The position numbers and the translations under genes were made by a program. This document shows, one piece after another, positions 28,600-37,483 of a stretch of 64,000 bases of DNA. The notes beneath the pieces are model-generated. The model saw nothing but the letters and a program-made list of their open reading frames with translations, was not told the origin of the DNA and did no database searches. The first letter of the stretch is position 1; the number at the start of each line of letters is the position of its first letter. The stretch comes from Sphingopyxis panaciterrae (GTDB lineage Bacteria > Pseudomonadota > Alphaproteobacteria > Sphingomonadales > Sphingomonadaceae): the NCBI RefSeq assembly GCF_011762125.1, contig NZ_JAASQN010000006.1, positions 221,001-285,000 on the forward strand. Direction: 5' to 3'.

Positions 28600-30414
28600 A
28601 TGGCACAGAAAGATGACATGCTTGTTGCCGCGCGCCCTGATTCCCGGGACTCAGCATCCATGACGATCCAAAATCCAGCGATTTCCGCCGACGCGCTGAC
28701 GCCGACACCGACGACCTGCGCCCAGCCGCGCCGCTTTTCGGATTTCGCCACCGTCGGCGAAGCGCTCGATTATGCCGCCAGCGGCACGCGCGGGCTCAAT
28801 TTCCACGATCCGCGCGGCAAGCTCACCCGCCCCTATCCCTATCGCGAACTGCAGGCCGACGCGATCGCCACCGCGCACCGCCTGGTTGCCGCCGGGGTGA
28901 AGCCCGAAGACCGCATCGCGCTGATCGCCGAAACCGGCCCCGAATTCGCCGCGCTGTTCTTTGGAACCATCTATGCCGGCGCCTGGCCGGTGCCGCTGCC
29001 GCTGCCCACGAGCTTCGGCGGCCGCGATTCCTATGTCGGCCAACTCAGCGTCCAGCTTACCAGCTGCGATCCCGTCATGCTGTTCTTCCCGCCCGAAATT
29101 GCCGCGATGGCGATCGAGGCGGCCGAAGCGCAGGGCGTGACCCCGATCGACTGGAGCGCGTTCGAGCAGCGGCTGGCGCCCGTCGCCGACCTCCCCGAAC
29201 AGCAAAGCGACGCGACCTGCTACCTTCAGTACAGCAGCGGATCGACGCGCTTTCCGCACGGTGTCGCGGTCACCCATGGCGCGCTGCTCAACAATCTGGC
29301 CGCGCATTCGCACGGCATGGAATTGCAGGACAGCGACCGCTGTATCTCGTGGCTGCCCTGGTACCACGACATGGGGCTCGTCGGCTGCCTGTTGTCGCCC
29401 GTCGCCAACCAGGTGTCGGTCGATTATCTCAAGACCGAGGATTTCGCCCGCCGTCCGCTCGCCTGGCTCGACCTGATCAGCCGCAACCAGGGCACGACGC
29501 TCAGCTATTCGCCCACCTTCGGCTATGACATTTGCGCGCGCCGGGTATCAAGCCAGACGCACGTCGCCGACCGGTTCGACCTGTCGCGCTGGCGCGTCGC
29601 GGGCAACGGCGCCGACATGATCCGCCCCGACGTGATGCAGAATTTCGTCGACGCCTTTGCCGACGCGGGCTTCAAGGCGAGCGCCTTCCTGCCGAGCTAC
29701 GGCCTCGCCGAAGCGACGCTGGCGGTCAGCATCATGCCGCCCGGCGAAGGCATCGTCGTCGAACTGGTCGAGGAAACCGAACTGTCGGGCGCCGCGGGCG
29801 ATGCCGGCCGCCCGACCCGTTACCGCGCGATCGTCAACTGCGGCCGCGCCGCGCGCGACATGGTGATCGAGGTCCGCGACGAAGCCGGCAACGTGCTGCC
29901 CGACCAGACGGTCGGCAAGGTGTGGTGCAGCGGTCCGTCGCTGATGACCGGATATTTCCGCGATCCCGAAGCGACCGCGGCGTGCATGGCCGGCGGCTGG
30001 CTCGACACCGGCGATATGGGTTATCTGTCGGACGGTTACATCTACATCGTCGGCCGCGCCAAGGACATGATCATCATCAACGGCAAGAACCACTGGCCGC
30101 AGGATATCGAATGGGCGGTCGAACAGCTGCCGGGCTTCAAGTCGGGCGATATCGCGGCCTTTGCGATCACCGCGCCGGGCGGCGAGGAAACCCCGGCGGT
30201 CCTCGTCCAGTGCCGCACCAGCGATGACAGCGAACGGCTGGCGCTGCGCGAAACGATCCGCGACCGCGTCCGCGCGATCACCGGCATGAACTGCGTCGTC
30301 GAGCTGATCCCGCCGCGCACCTTGCCGCGGACCAGTTCGGGCAAATTGAGCCGGTCGAAGGCGCGCGCGCAATATCTGGCCGGCGAAATCCAGCCTTTCG
30401 CGATCGCCGCCTGA
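28600..30414 (+). CDS. Fatty acyl-AMP ligase (FAAL-type, FadD32-like)
   Basis: 604 residues. The adenylation motifs are intact: YLQYSSGSTRFPHGVAVTH (ATP loop), DTGDMGYLSDGYIYIVGRAKD (core A7-A8) and INGKNHWPQDIEWAVE. The C-terminal Lys motif RTLPRTSSGKLSRSKA is also present. The initial FNFHDP-like LNFHDPRGKLTRPYPYREL is typical of FAALs, which activate fatty acids as acyl-AMP for carrier proteins instead of CoA. No polyketide synthase or carrier protein is adjacent. Start codons at 28600, 28618 or 28660 are possible; none has a strong ribosome site. Confidence 0.88.
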   Translation: MAQKDDMLVAARPDSRDSASMTIQNPAISADALTPTPTTCAQPRRFSDFATVGEALDYAASGTRGLNFHDPRGKLTRPYPYRELQADAIATAHRLVAAGVKPEDRIALIAETGPEFAALFFGTIYAGAWPVPLPLPTSFGGRDSYVGQLSVQLTSCDPVMLFFPPEIAAMAIEAAEAQGVTPIDWSAFEQRLAPVADLPEQQSDATCYLQYSSGSTRFPHGVAVTHGALLNNLAAHSHGMELQDSDRCISWLPWYHDMGLVGCLLSPVANQVSVDYLKTEDFARRPLAWLDLISRNQGTTLSYSPTFGYDICARRVSSQTHVADRFDLSRWRVAGNGADMIRPDVMQNFVDAFADAGFKASAFLPSYGLAEATLAVSIMPPGEGIVVELVEETELSGAAGDAGRPTRYRAIVNCGRAARDMVIEVRDEAGNVLPDQTVGKVWCSGPSLMTGYFRDPEATAACMAGGWLDTGDMGYLSDGYIYIVGRAKDMIIINGKNHWPQDIEWAVEQLPGFKSGDIAAFAITAPGGEETPAVLVQCRTSDDSERLALRETIRDRVRAITGMNCVVELIPPRTLPRTSSGKLSRSKARAQYLAGEIQPFAIAA

Positions 30415-30510
30415 CGCCGGGGCCGTTTGTCCCGGCACAGGACAAAAAAGCACCGTGCGCCCGCAGCCATAGTTACGTTCGGGTAACCCCGCCGCTTTAA
30501 ACAGGCTTTC

Positions 30511-32862
30511 GTGAAAAGCCTGCTGTCCGACCAGATTTTTGCCGACGACGTTCCCGCGCGAACCCTCCTGGGGCTCGGCCCGCGCGGCGAGGATGTCGGC
30601 GACCTCCGCCAGCTCCAGCTGGCACCGCTGCGCGGCAAGGGAAGCCTGCGCCTGTGGATGGGGCTCGGCATGGCGCTGGTCGCCGCGCTGACGATGGTCC
30701 TGCGGGTGCCGTTTGCCATCGCCGGCGGCTGGTTCGCGGTGGCGCTGCTCTTCAGCTTCTGGTCGTACCGGGCTTTCGCCAGCCTGTTGCTCGGCGACCT
30801 CAAGCTCTCGGGCCTGCCCGAATATCGGCTGTGCCATCGCCACGCTTTCTATTCGGCGATGCTATGGTCCTCCACCTTCTGGCTGCAAGGCATTCCGACG
30901 CTCGACCATGTCCTGTCGATCTGGACGATCGCCCTGTTGATGATGCTGACGCTGACGATGATCGCGCACAGCATGCCGATGGTGTGCGTGCTCTATATCG
31001 CGCCGGTCAGCCTGTCGGCGGCGGCGGCGCTGGTTCGCGCGGGCGCACCGCAGCTTGCGGCGGTCGCGCTTGTCGCCGCCCTGCTCCTTTGCACCTTCGC
31101 GATGCGATTCGCGAAGACGCATGTCCGTTTCCGTCGCGCCGAAGAGACGCTGCACGAGAAGAACGAGACCGTCAGCCTGCTGCTGCGCGAGTTCGAGGAA
31201 ACCTCGGCCGACTGGCTGTGGCAGACCGACAATGCCCGCCGCCTCGTCCATGTCTCGCCGCGCCTTGCTTATGCACTCGGCGCCTCGACCGACGGGCTGG
31301 AAGGCGTGCCGCTGCTCCAGGCGCTGTCGGGCGATGCGTGGGAGACGGGGCAATTCCCCCGCAGCCTGCACGACATGGCCGAACGGATGAAGCGGCGTGA
31401 AAGCTTTTCCAACCTCATCGTTCCCGTCACCATCGACGGCAAGCCGCGCTGGTGGGAACTCTCGGCCTCGCCGCGCCTCGACGAGACGGGCAAGTTTCTC
31501 GGTTTCCGGGGGGTCGGATCCGACGTCACCGAACAACGCGCCTCGGCCGAACAGATTGCCAAGATGGCGCGCTTCGACAATCTGACCGGCCTGCCCAATC
31601 GCCTCCACCTCAACGAGGAACTGGCGCGCGCACTCAAGCATGCGACCGACGCCAAGTCGCGCTGCGCGCTGCTGATGATCGATCTCGACCGGTTCAAGGC
31701 GGTCAACGATACGCTCGGCCACCCGGTCGGTGACAAGCTGCTCGCGCAGGTCGCGGCGCGGCTGAAGGGCATGATAGAGCGCGGCATGACCTGCGGACGC
31801 CTCGGCGGCGACGAGTTCGCGGTGGTGATGCAGGACCTGCCCTCGGCGCTCGATGCCGAGGAACTGGCGCAGCGAATCATCGCCGCGATCAGCCGGCCCT
31901 ATGTCGTCGACAATCATCAACTGTTCGTCGGCGCCAGCATCGGCTTCGCGATCGGGCCGCAGGACGGCGCGACGGTCGAAACGCTGACGCGCAACGCCGA
32001 CCTGGCGCTCTACAAATCGAAGGACAAGGGCGGCAATCATGTCGCCGCCTATGTCGCCTCGCTCCATGCCCAGGCCGAGGAACGGCGGGTGATGGAACAG
32101 GAACTGCGCGGCGCACTCGATCGCGGCGAGTTCGAACTTTATTACCAGCCGGTGGTCACCGCCGGCGACGGCACGTTGAACGGTTTCGAGGCGCTGATTC
32201 GCTGGCACAACCAGAAGCTCGGCAATGTGTCGCCGGGGCGTTTCATTCCGCTCGCCGAAGACAGCCGCCTCATCTCGCCGATCGGCGAATGGGTGCTGCG
32301 GACCGCCTGCCACGAAGCGATGCGCTGGCCATCGAACCTCAAGGTCGCGGTCAACGTGTCGGCCGAACAGCTCACCGATCCCGCCTTTGCCTCGGTCGTC
32401 GTCTCGGCCCTGGCGCAGAGCGGCCTCACGCCCGAACGGCTGGAAATCGAAGTCACCGAAAGCGTTTTCCTGCGCGACGGCGGCGGCGCGGCGCAATTGC
32501 TCGACCAGTTGATCAGCCTTGGCATCCGCCTGTCGCTCGACGATTTCGGCACCGGCTATTCGTCGCTCGGCTATCTTCGCAAAACGCAATTCTCGACGAT
32601 CAAGGTCGACCGCAGCTTCGTCGTCGGCGCCGCCAAGGGCAGCATCGAATCGATCGCGATCATCCGTGCCGTCGTCGCGCTCGCCGACAGCCTCGGCATG
32701 TCGACGACGGCAGAGGGCGCCGAGACCGAGGTCGAAGTCGAAACGCTTCGCGCGCTCGGCTGCAGCAACATCCAGGGCTATTATTACGGCCGCCCGATGC
32801 CCGCGACCGATGTGCTGACCCTGTTCCGCCGCCCGGATTCGCTCGAGACCGCAGCCGCCTGA
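30511..32862 (+). CDS. Membrane PAS-GGDEF-EAL cyclic-di-GMP turnover protein
   Basis: 783 residues from a GTG at 30511. The N-terminal membrane region (about 50-205) has five or six helices. A PAS domain (about 225-350, ADWLWQTDNARRLVHVSP) follows. The diguanylate cyclase domain has GGDEF intact at 432-436, and no RxxD inhibitory site is seen directly before it. The phosphodiesterase domain has EAL at 560-562 with DDFGTGYSSLGYL. Both active sites look complete, so net activity cannot be predicted. Inner membrane, with PAS sensing and catalysis in the cytoplasm. Transcribed alone. Confidence 0.93.
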   Translation: MKSLLSDQIFADDVPARTLLGLGPRGEDVGDLRQLQLAPLRGKGSLRLWMGLGMALVAALTMVLRVPFAIAGGWFAVALLFSFWSYRAFASLLLGDLKLSGLPEYRLCHRHAFYSAMLWSSTFWLQGIPTLDHVLSIWTIALLMMLTLTMIAHSMPMVCVLYIAPVSLSAAAALVRAGAPQLAAVALVAALLLCTFAMRFAKTHVRFRRAEETLHEKNETVSLLLREFEETSADWLWQTDNARRLVHVSPRLAYALGASTDGLEGVPLLQALSGDAWETGQFPRSLHDMAERMKRRESFSNLIVPVTIDGKPRWWELSASPRLDETGKFLGFRGVGSDVTEQRASAEQIAKMARFDNLTGLPNRLHLNEELARALKHATDAKSRCALLMIDLDRFKAVNDTLGHPVGDKLLAQVAARLKGMIERGMTCGRLGGDEFAVVMQDLPSALDAEELAQRIIAAISRPYVVDNHQLFVGASIGFAIGPQDGATVETLTRNADLALYKSKDKGGNHVAAYVASLHAQAEERRVMEQELRGALDRGEFELYYQPVVTAGDGTLNGFEALIRWHNQKLGNVSPGRFIPLAEDSRLISPIGEWVLRTACHEAMRWPSNLKVAVNVSAEQLTDPAFASVVVSALAQSGLTPERLEIEVTESVFLRDGGGAAQLLDQLISLGIRLSLDDFGTGYSSLGYLRKTQFSTIKVDRSFVVGAAKGSIESIAIIRAVVALADSLGMSTTAEGAETEVEVETLRALGCSNIQGYYYGRPMPATDVLTLFRRPDSLETAAA

Positions 32863-33039
32863 AACGGGCGAAGCGGCGACGGGCCGAAGCGATGCCACGA
32901 CGAACCGAAAGCGTTATCAAAAGGTTCCGCCACCCATCGCAGTTCGGGCGCAACTCACCGCTAGACGGCTGGTAGCTTTCGCCGATCATGGCAAACAGCC
33001 TCCAACGCTTGAAGACAAGCCAAATGGGGGTCGCAATCC

Positions 33040-33609
33040 ATGCTTCACAATCGCTTCTTGGGTGCCGCCCTGGCGTCCCTCATGATGCTGGCCGGTGTCC
33101 TCGCCGCCACCCCCGCCGCAGCGCTCCAGTGCGTCCCCTTTGCCCGCGCCGAATCGGGCGTCGAAATCCGCGGCAACGCCAAGACCTGGTGGTCACAGGC
33201 AGCCGGCACCTACGAACGCGGCGAAGAGCCGCGCAAGGGCGCCGTGATGGCCTTTGCCGGCACCCGCGGCATGCCGCTCGGCCACGTCGCCGTGGTCAAG
33301 AAGATCGTCAACGACCGTGAAATCCTGATCGACCATGCGAACTGGTCGCCGATCAACGGCCGCCGCGGCCAGATCGAACGCAATGTTCGCGTCATCGATG
33401 TCAGCTCGGCCGGCGACTGGAGCATGGTTCGCGTCTGGTATGCCCCGATCGGCGATCTCGGCCTGCGCGCCAACCCGGTGCAGGGCTTCATCTATGCGGG
33501 CAGCCACAGCATGCCCGGGCAAGATAACTTCGATGAACCGGTCTGGACCAAGAATGACTGGAAACCCGGAAACGGCCTCCAACTGGTCGCCGCCTCGCTC
33601 GCCAACTGA
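33040..33609 (+). CDS. Secreted CHAP-domain amidase-like protein
   Basis: 189 residues. The signal peptide is at about 1-28 (ending AAALQ). A CHAP fold follows: the likely catalytic Cys lies in LQCVPFARAESG, and the His in GMPLGHVAVVKKIV. NWSPINGRRGQIERNVRVID completes the papain-like core. CHAP proteins cleave peptidoglycan cross-links or related amides, so a role in cell-wall remodelling in the periplasm is likely. The catalytic Cys comes only a few residues after the predicted signal cleavage. A strong hairpin terminator follows. Confidence 0.9.
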   Translation: MLHNRFLGAALASLMMLAGVLAATPAAALQCVPFARAESGVEIRGNAKTWWSQAAGTYERGEEPRKGAVMAFAGTRGMPLGHVAVVKKIVNDREILIDHANWSPINGRRGQIERNVRVIDVSSAGDWSMVRVWYAPIGDLGLRANPVQGFIYAGSHSMPGQDNFDEPVWTKNDWKPGNGLQLVAASLAN

Positions 33610-33648
33610 GCCTTACCCCCCAACCCTCTAAGGCCATTGGCGAGCATT

Positions 33649-33694
33649 GAAGCCATCCGGGACGGTCCGCCGCTCCGGGTGGCTTCCCCCTTTT
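33649..33694 (+). terminator. Probable intrinsic terminator after the CHAP gene
   Basis: A 12-bp stem (GAAGCCATCCGG with CCGGGTGGCTTC, one wobble) encloses a 14-nt loop and is followed by CCCCCTTTT. It starts 39 bp after the stop codon. The T-run is short, so termination may be partial. Confidence 0.65.
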
Positions 33695-33730
33695 GGGAGC
33701 TAAGGTCGATGCCATGGCGCCCGGCATGCA

Positions 33731-33859
33731 ATGGCGGCTTTGGGGTGGGGAGCGGCCGTTCGCACGCCGACTAAAAACCGTCGCCCCCGCGAAGGCGGGG
33801 GCCGCCATCGGCCTTAAGCAAGGTTGCCAGCGGCCCCCGCCTTCGCGGGGGCGACGGTT
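33731..33859. repeat. REP-like 30-bp inverted repeat, second copy
   Basis: Perfect 30-bp arms at 33776-33805 and 33830-33859 match the element at 5486-5569. The preceding 23 bp (33731-33753) match 1868-1889. The gap 33610-33913 holds the terminator and this repeat and no gene. Confidence 0.85.
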
Positions 33860-33913
33860 ATTTGGCTAGTGTCCGCTAACGGCCGCAACCCGCCGTTGGG
33901 CAGCAAATGCCGG

Positions 33914-34183
33914 TCAGTCGTCCGACGTTTCGCCGCCCTCGGCGGCCGTATCCTCGAACCAGGCTTCGACCTCGCCCGACAATTTGATCGTCATCGACTG
34001 GCCGAACCGGTCCTTCGACTTGCCAGCCGCGACGCGGATCCAGCCTTCGGAGATCGAATATTCCTCGACGTCGGTGCGCTCCTTGCCCTTGAAGCGGATG
34101 CCGATGCCGCGTTGCAGCACATCCATGTTGAAATGCGGCGAGCGCGGGTTGGTCGACAGGTGATCGGGGGGCGTATCGGTCAT
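33914..34183 (-). CDS. DUF3297 family protein
   Basis: 89 residues from ATG 34183, which has GGGA 9 bp upstream; an ATG at 34198 would add five residues. It carries the DUF3297 pattern: PPDHLSTNPRSPHFNMDVLQ, then RGIGIRFKGKERTDVEEYSI, then VRVAAGK-like IRVAAGKSKDRFG. A small, acidic C-terminus follows. A widespread cytoplasmic protein of unknown function. It lies 72 bp downstream of the TonB receptor, beyond the receptor's terminator. Confidence 0.88.
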   Translation of the reverse strand: MTDTPPDHLSTNPRSPHFNMDVLQRGIGIRFKGKERTDVEEYSISEGWIRVAAGKSKDRFGQSMTIKLSGEVEAWFEDTAAEGGETSDD

Positions 34184-34195
34184 GACTGTTTTTCC

Positions 34196-34236
34196 CAAAA
34201 AATGATGGCGCGGCCCTAGCTGGACCGCGCCATCAT
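34196..34236 (-). terminator. Intrinsic terminator of the TonB receptor
   Basis: Read on the minus strand, a 12-bp perfect stem (ATGATGGCGCGG with CCGCGCCATCAT) closes an 11-nt loop and is followed by a run of T (plus-strand A run 34197-34202). It lies 20 bp after the receptor stop codon and separates it from the DUF3297 gene. Confidence 0.85.
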
Positions 34237-34255
34237 CGTCAATGGAAAGGGGTAT

Positions 34256-36586
34256 TTAGAAACCCGCCTTCAGCGTCACGAAAAACTGCTGCGGCGCCCC
34301 GGCCAGCAGCGTCTGGCTGTCGCCGCGGTTCGCAAAGCCGTTGGTGCCGATCGTCGACACATATTCCTTGTCGAACAGGTTCGTCGCATTCGCCTGGATC
34401 GAGATGCGGTCATTCAGGCGATAGCCGATGCTGGCATCGACGATCACGAAACTGCCGACATCGGCGTCATTCTCATAACTGTAATAGCGCTTCGACGTGT
34501 AATTGGCGCCGACCCGCGCGAAGAAGGTGCCATTGTCCCAGGTGATCTCGCCCTTCGCGAGATGCTTGGGCGAATTAACCACCGTCTTGCCCGCGGTCGC
34601 CGCGACAATCGCACCCGCCGCGTTGACGACATCGTCCTGATATTCCGAATTATTATAGGCATAGGAAGCGAAGAGCGACAGTTCAGGCGTGACGCGGAAC
34701 GTGCCCGCCGCCTCGACACCCCACGAGCGGACGTCGCCGACATTGCTGAGGATCGCCGGATTGCCCTGGATGCCCGATCCGTTCGCAAAGGCGATGATGC
34801 GGTCCTTGAAGTCGACATAATAGCCCGCGATCACGCCCTGAAAACGCGAGGATTTGGTCCGAAAACCCAGCTCATAGGTCGTCGATGTCTCGGGCTTCAG
34901 GTCGAGCGCGTCGAAGCCGTCCTGCGTCGTCGCGAAGGGGCCGCCGGTCGCCGACGATTCATAGGCGCGGATATTTTCGGTGTAGCTCGCGAACAGCTCG
35001 TTATCGTCGTTGAGGCGGAACAGCAGGCCGGCCTGCGGCAGGAACCAGTCGCGGACCTCGGTCTTCCCCGACGCGAGCCCGCCGCTGACGGTCGGCGTCG
35101 CGAGGTTGGTGACGCGCAGCCCCTTCCACCCCGCGTTGATCTGGAATCGCCCGAGGTCGAGCGTGTCCTGCACATGATATTGCAGCGTCTGGGTGTTGAA
35201 ATCGAAGTCCCACTGCGTCGCCAGCGGATCCTTCGGGAATTTGAGGCTGCCGCGGCTCGGCGCGCCGGCCGTGTCGGCAAGCCCGTAGAAGCGGCGCGCC
35301 TGGTTGAAGTCATTATCCTCGTACCACAGGCCGACTTCGAGCTTGTTGGCGCCAAGCGTGAACAGGCTGGAGGCGACGATGCCATAGCGTTCGATGGCAT
35401 ATTCGGTCGTGCGGATCGTCATCGGCGCGCCGCCCGGGGTCGTCACATAGGGGGTGAACCACAGCCCGCGCCCCTTGTTGCCATGATAATAGCCCAGCGC
35501 CTTCAGCGTCCAATGTTCGCTGAGCGGTGCTTCGACGCCGACCCCGCCGAGCCAGTCCTTGCGGAGCCCCGCGGCGTCATAATAGGCATCGTCGACCGTC
35601 TCGATCGGTGCCGGGAAAGCCTGGCCGGCCCCGGCGTAAGGCGCCGTGAAAGGCGTACCGGCGGGGATAGTGCCCTTTTTGATCCCGTCGTCATAGGCCG
35701 CGCGGGCGACCTGGTTCTGATAGATTTTGGCGACATCGACCGCGAGATCCCAATTTTTCGCATAATTGTCCCAGCCGTAACCGAGGCGGTCGATCATCTC
35801 GGCGCTCATGTCCTGATAGTCGTTCTCGCGGCGGTCCGAATAGTTGACGAAGCCGAAGAACTGGCCGTCGCCGACCGGCTGGACGATGCGGGCGTTGACC
35901 TGATGCTGGCGCTGGGCGCCGTTGCCCTTCCACTTGTCGGCATCCTGCCAGGCGTAGCTCAGCGACAGGCGCGGCCCGCCGGGCGCGATTTCGCCGCTGT
36001 CGAGACGGACGAACGCGCGCTTGGTCTCATCGCTGCCATAGGTGCCCGATGCCTCGACCCCGAATTCCGCGGCGGGTTCGCGCGAGAAGAATTCGATCGT
36101 GCCGCCAAGGTTGCTCGTCGATGCCGCGGCGAGCGAACCCGCGCCCTGCGCGACCTCCACCCGGCCGACATTTTCGCTGATGATCGCGCGGCTGATGTGC
36201 AGGCCGTTATGGTTGCCGTAATTCATGTCGCCGAGCGGAATGCCGTCGAGCGTGAAGCCGAGCTGGTTCTGGCTGAACCCGCGGATCGAAATGCGCGCCG
36301 ACCATTCATAGGCGCCGAACGGATCGGCCGCCTGGAAATTGACCCCCGGCAGCTTGTCGATGGCTTTGAGAGGGCTGATCCCGGACACTTCGAGTGCAAT
36401 GTCGGCGGCGCCCAGTTCCTGCACCTGCCGCGCCTGACCGCGGCCGAGCACGACGATCTCTTCGGCCCCGGCATCGGCTGCACCGGCCGCATCGGCCGCC
36501 GGTTCCCCGGCAAGCGCCGGCGTCGCAGCCAGCACGGCGATCAAGGCGGCCCCAGCCCGCAGGCGGTTCCTGAACGGATAAGTCAT
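34256..36586 (-). CDS. TonB-dependent receptor
   Basis: 776 residues from ATG 36586 with AAGGGGA upstream. Signal peptide MTYPFRNRLRAGAALIAVLA with cleavage near ALAGE. The TonB-box-like segment EEIVVLGRG is followed by a plug with ISIRGFSQNQLGFTLDGIPL and VEVAQGAGSLAAASTSNLGG. A long barrel ends in a phenylalanine after FVTLKA. Family role: active uptake across the outer membrane. The NHNGLHISRAI segment suggests a subgroup different from the siderophore receptors elsewhere in the window. No Fur-like site is seen in the gap to 36740. The ligand is unknown. Confidence 0.92.
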   Translation of the reverse strand: MTYPFRNRLRAGAALIAVLAATPALAGEPAADAAGAADAGAEEIVVLGRGQARQVQELGAADIALEVSGISPLKAIDKLPGVNFQAADPFGAYEWSARISIRGFSQNQLGFTLDGIPLGDMNYGNHNGLHISRAIISENVGRVEVAQGAGSLAAASTSNLGGTIEFFSREPAAEFGVEASGTYGSDETKRAFVRLDSGEIAPGGPRLSLSYAWQDADKWKGNGAQRQHQVNARIVQPVGDGQFFGFVNYSDRRENDYQDMSAEMIDRLGYGWDNYAKNWDLAVDVAKIYQNQVARAAYDDGIKKGTIPAGTPFTAPYAGAGQAFPAPIETVDDAYYDAAGLRKDWLGGVGVEAPLSEHWTLKALGYYHGNKGRGLWFTPYVTTPGGAPMTIRTTEYAIERYGIVASSLFTLGANKLEVGLWYEDNDFNQARRFYGLADTAGAPSRGSLKFPKDPLATQWDFDFNTQTLQYHVQDTLDLGRFQINAGWKGLRVTNLATPTVSGGLASGKTEVRDWFLPQAGLLFRLNDDNELFASYTENIRAYESSATGGPFATTQDGFDALDLKPETSTTYELGFRTKSSRFQGVIAGYYVDFKDRIIAFANGSGIQGNPAILSNVGDVRSWGVEAAGTFRVTPELSLFASYAYNNSEYQDDVVNAAGAIVAATAGKTVVNSPKHLAKGEITWDNGTFFARVGANYTSKRYYSYENDADVGSFVIVDASIGYRLNDRISIQANATNLFDKEYVSTIGTNGFANRGDSQTLLAGAPQQFFVTLKAGF

Positions 36587-36739
36587 GCGTGAATCCCCTT
36601 TGCCCCGCGCCGAAATGGCGCGCGGATCGCGGGGGCTTTAGGCAAGCGATATTGCTGCGTTGCGGCATAGGCATGACGCCGCGATGACCGATAGAAGAAG
36701 AAACGGCGACAATCGGCAACCGATGCCGCCGGATTTCGA

Positions 36740-37240
36740 TCAGGCCCGGCGCGGCTCGCTTGACCGGAAATGGCCGGTCCGGCCCCGCCCCGCCCCGGTA
36801 TCGATGACGCTCTGCGCCGGACGCAGCTTTTCGGCGAGCGGATAGAGGTCGCGTTCCTCGCGTTCTATCCGCGTCCCCAATATCTCGAGCATGATCGCGG
36901 TCTCGCGGCAGAAATCGAGCCACGCCGCCTCGGCCCGCTCGATGGTCCATTTGTCATCATAGGCGGTGAAATCCATCGCGAGGTCGCCCATTTCGAGCTC
37001 GAATTCGCGCGTGATCCGGATCAGTTCGGGATCGCCGCTCGCCTTCAGCCGCGGATAGAGCACCCAATCCTCGCATTTGAGGTGACGAAGCAGCGTGTCG
37101 CGAAACAGGCTCCGCGCCGAAAGCAGCGCGGTTGCACGCGGCGGTCGCGGCGCGCGAACCATGCCGGCCAGAATATGCGACAGGGTGACCAAAGCCGCAT
37201 GTTCGGCGCGCAATCGCTGCATTTCCCGGATCATGGGCAT
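36740..37240 (-). CDS. Hemerythrin-domain protein
   Basis: 166 residues. The four-helix hemerythrin-like pattern has RAEHAALVTLSHIL in helix one, LLRHLKCEDWVLYPRL in helix two, and EREERDLYPLAEKL in helix four. Several His/Glu ligands expected for a di-iron or regulatory cation-binding site are present, though not all positions match classical hemerythrin. Possible roles include sensing of oxygen, NO or iron in the cytoplasm. An ATG at 37234 is an alternative start. It stands between a TonB receptor and a PepSY gene, compatible with an iron or oxygen theme. Confidence 0.82.
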   Translation of the reverse strand: MPMIREMQRLRAEHAALVTLSHILAGMVRAPRPPRATALLSARSLFRDTLLRHLKCEDWVLYPRLKASGDPELIRITREFELEMGDLAMDFTAYDDKWTIERAEAAWLDFCRETAIMLEILGTRIEREERDLYPLAEKLRPAQSVIDTGAGRGRTGHFRSSEPRRA

Positions 37241-37483
37241 GCGGGTTCCATCGATGCGAGCGGTCCCTCGAGCCCATCCATAGTGGCTCCCCGTGAAAGG
37301 AAGGTAAAGCGCTATCGCGGCGCCCGCGTGCCAGGACGCAATCGATGACGATCCCGGCTGGCTCGAATGATGGCATAGCAGGCCGGCGCAGCGAGACGAA
37401 CGCCGTGAAACGGGTTGTTAAATGCCAGGGCACTCCATAAGGCCCATGGATTATTTCTCGCCATAACAGCGGCCCCATCTGCC

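Noticed and set aside
30415-30510. Hairpin GCCGGGG...TCCCGGC as terminator after the acyl-AMP ligase
   Set aside because: No T-run follows on the plus strand; only an A-run is present.
36587-36739. Fur-like site before the TonB receptor at 34256-36586
   Set aside because: No 7-1-7 match comparable with the other three sites was found in this gap.
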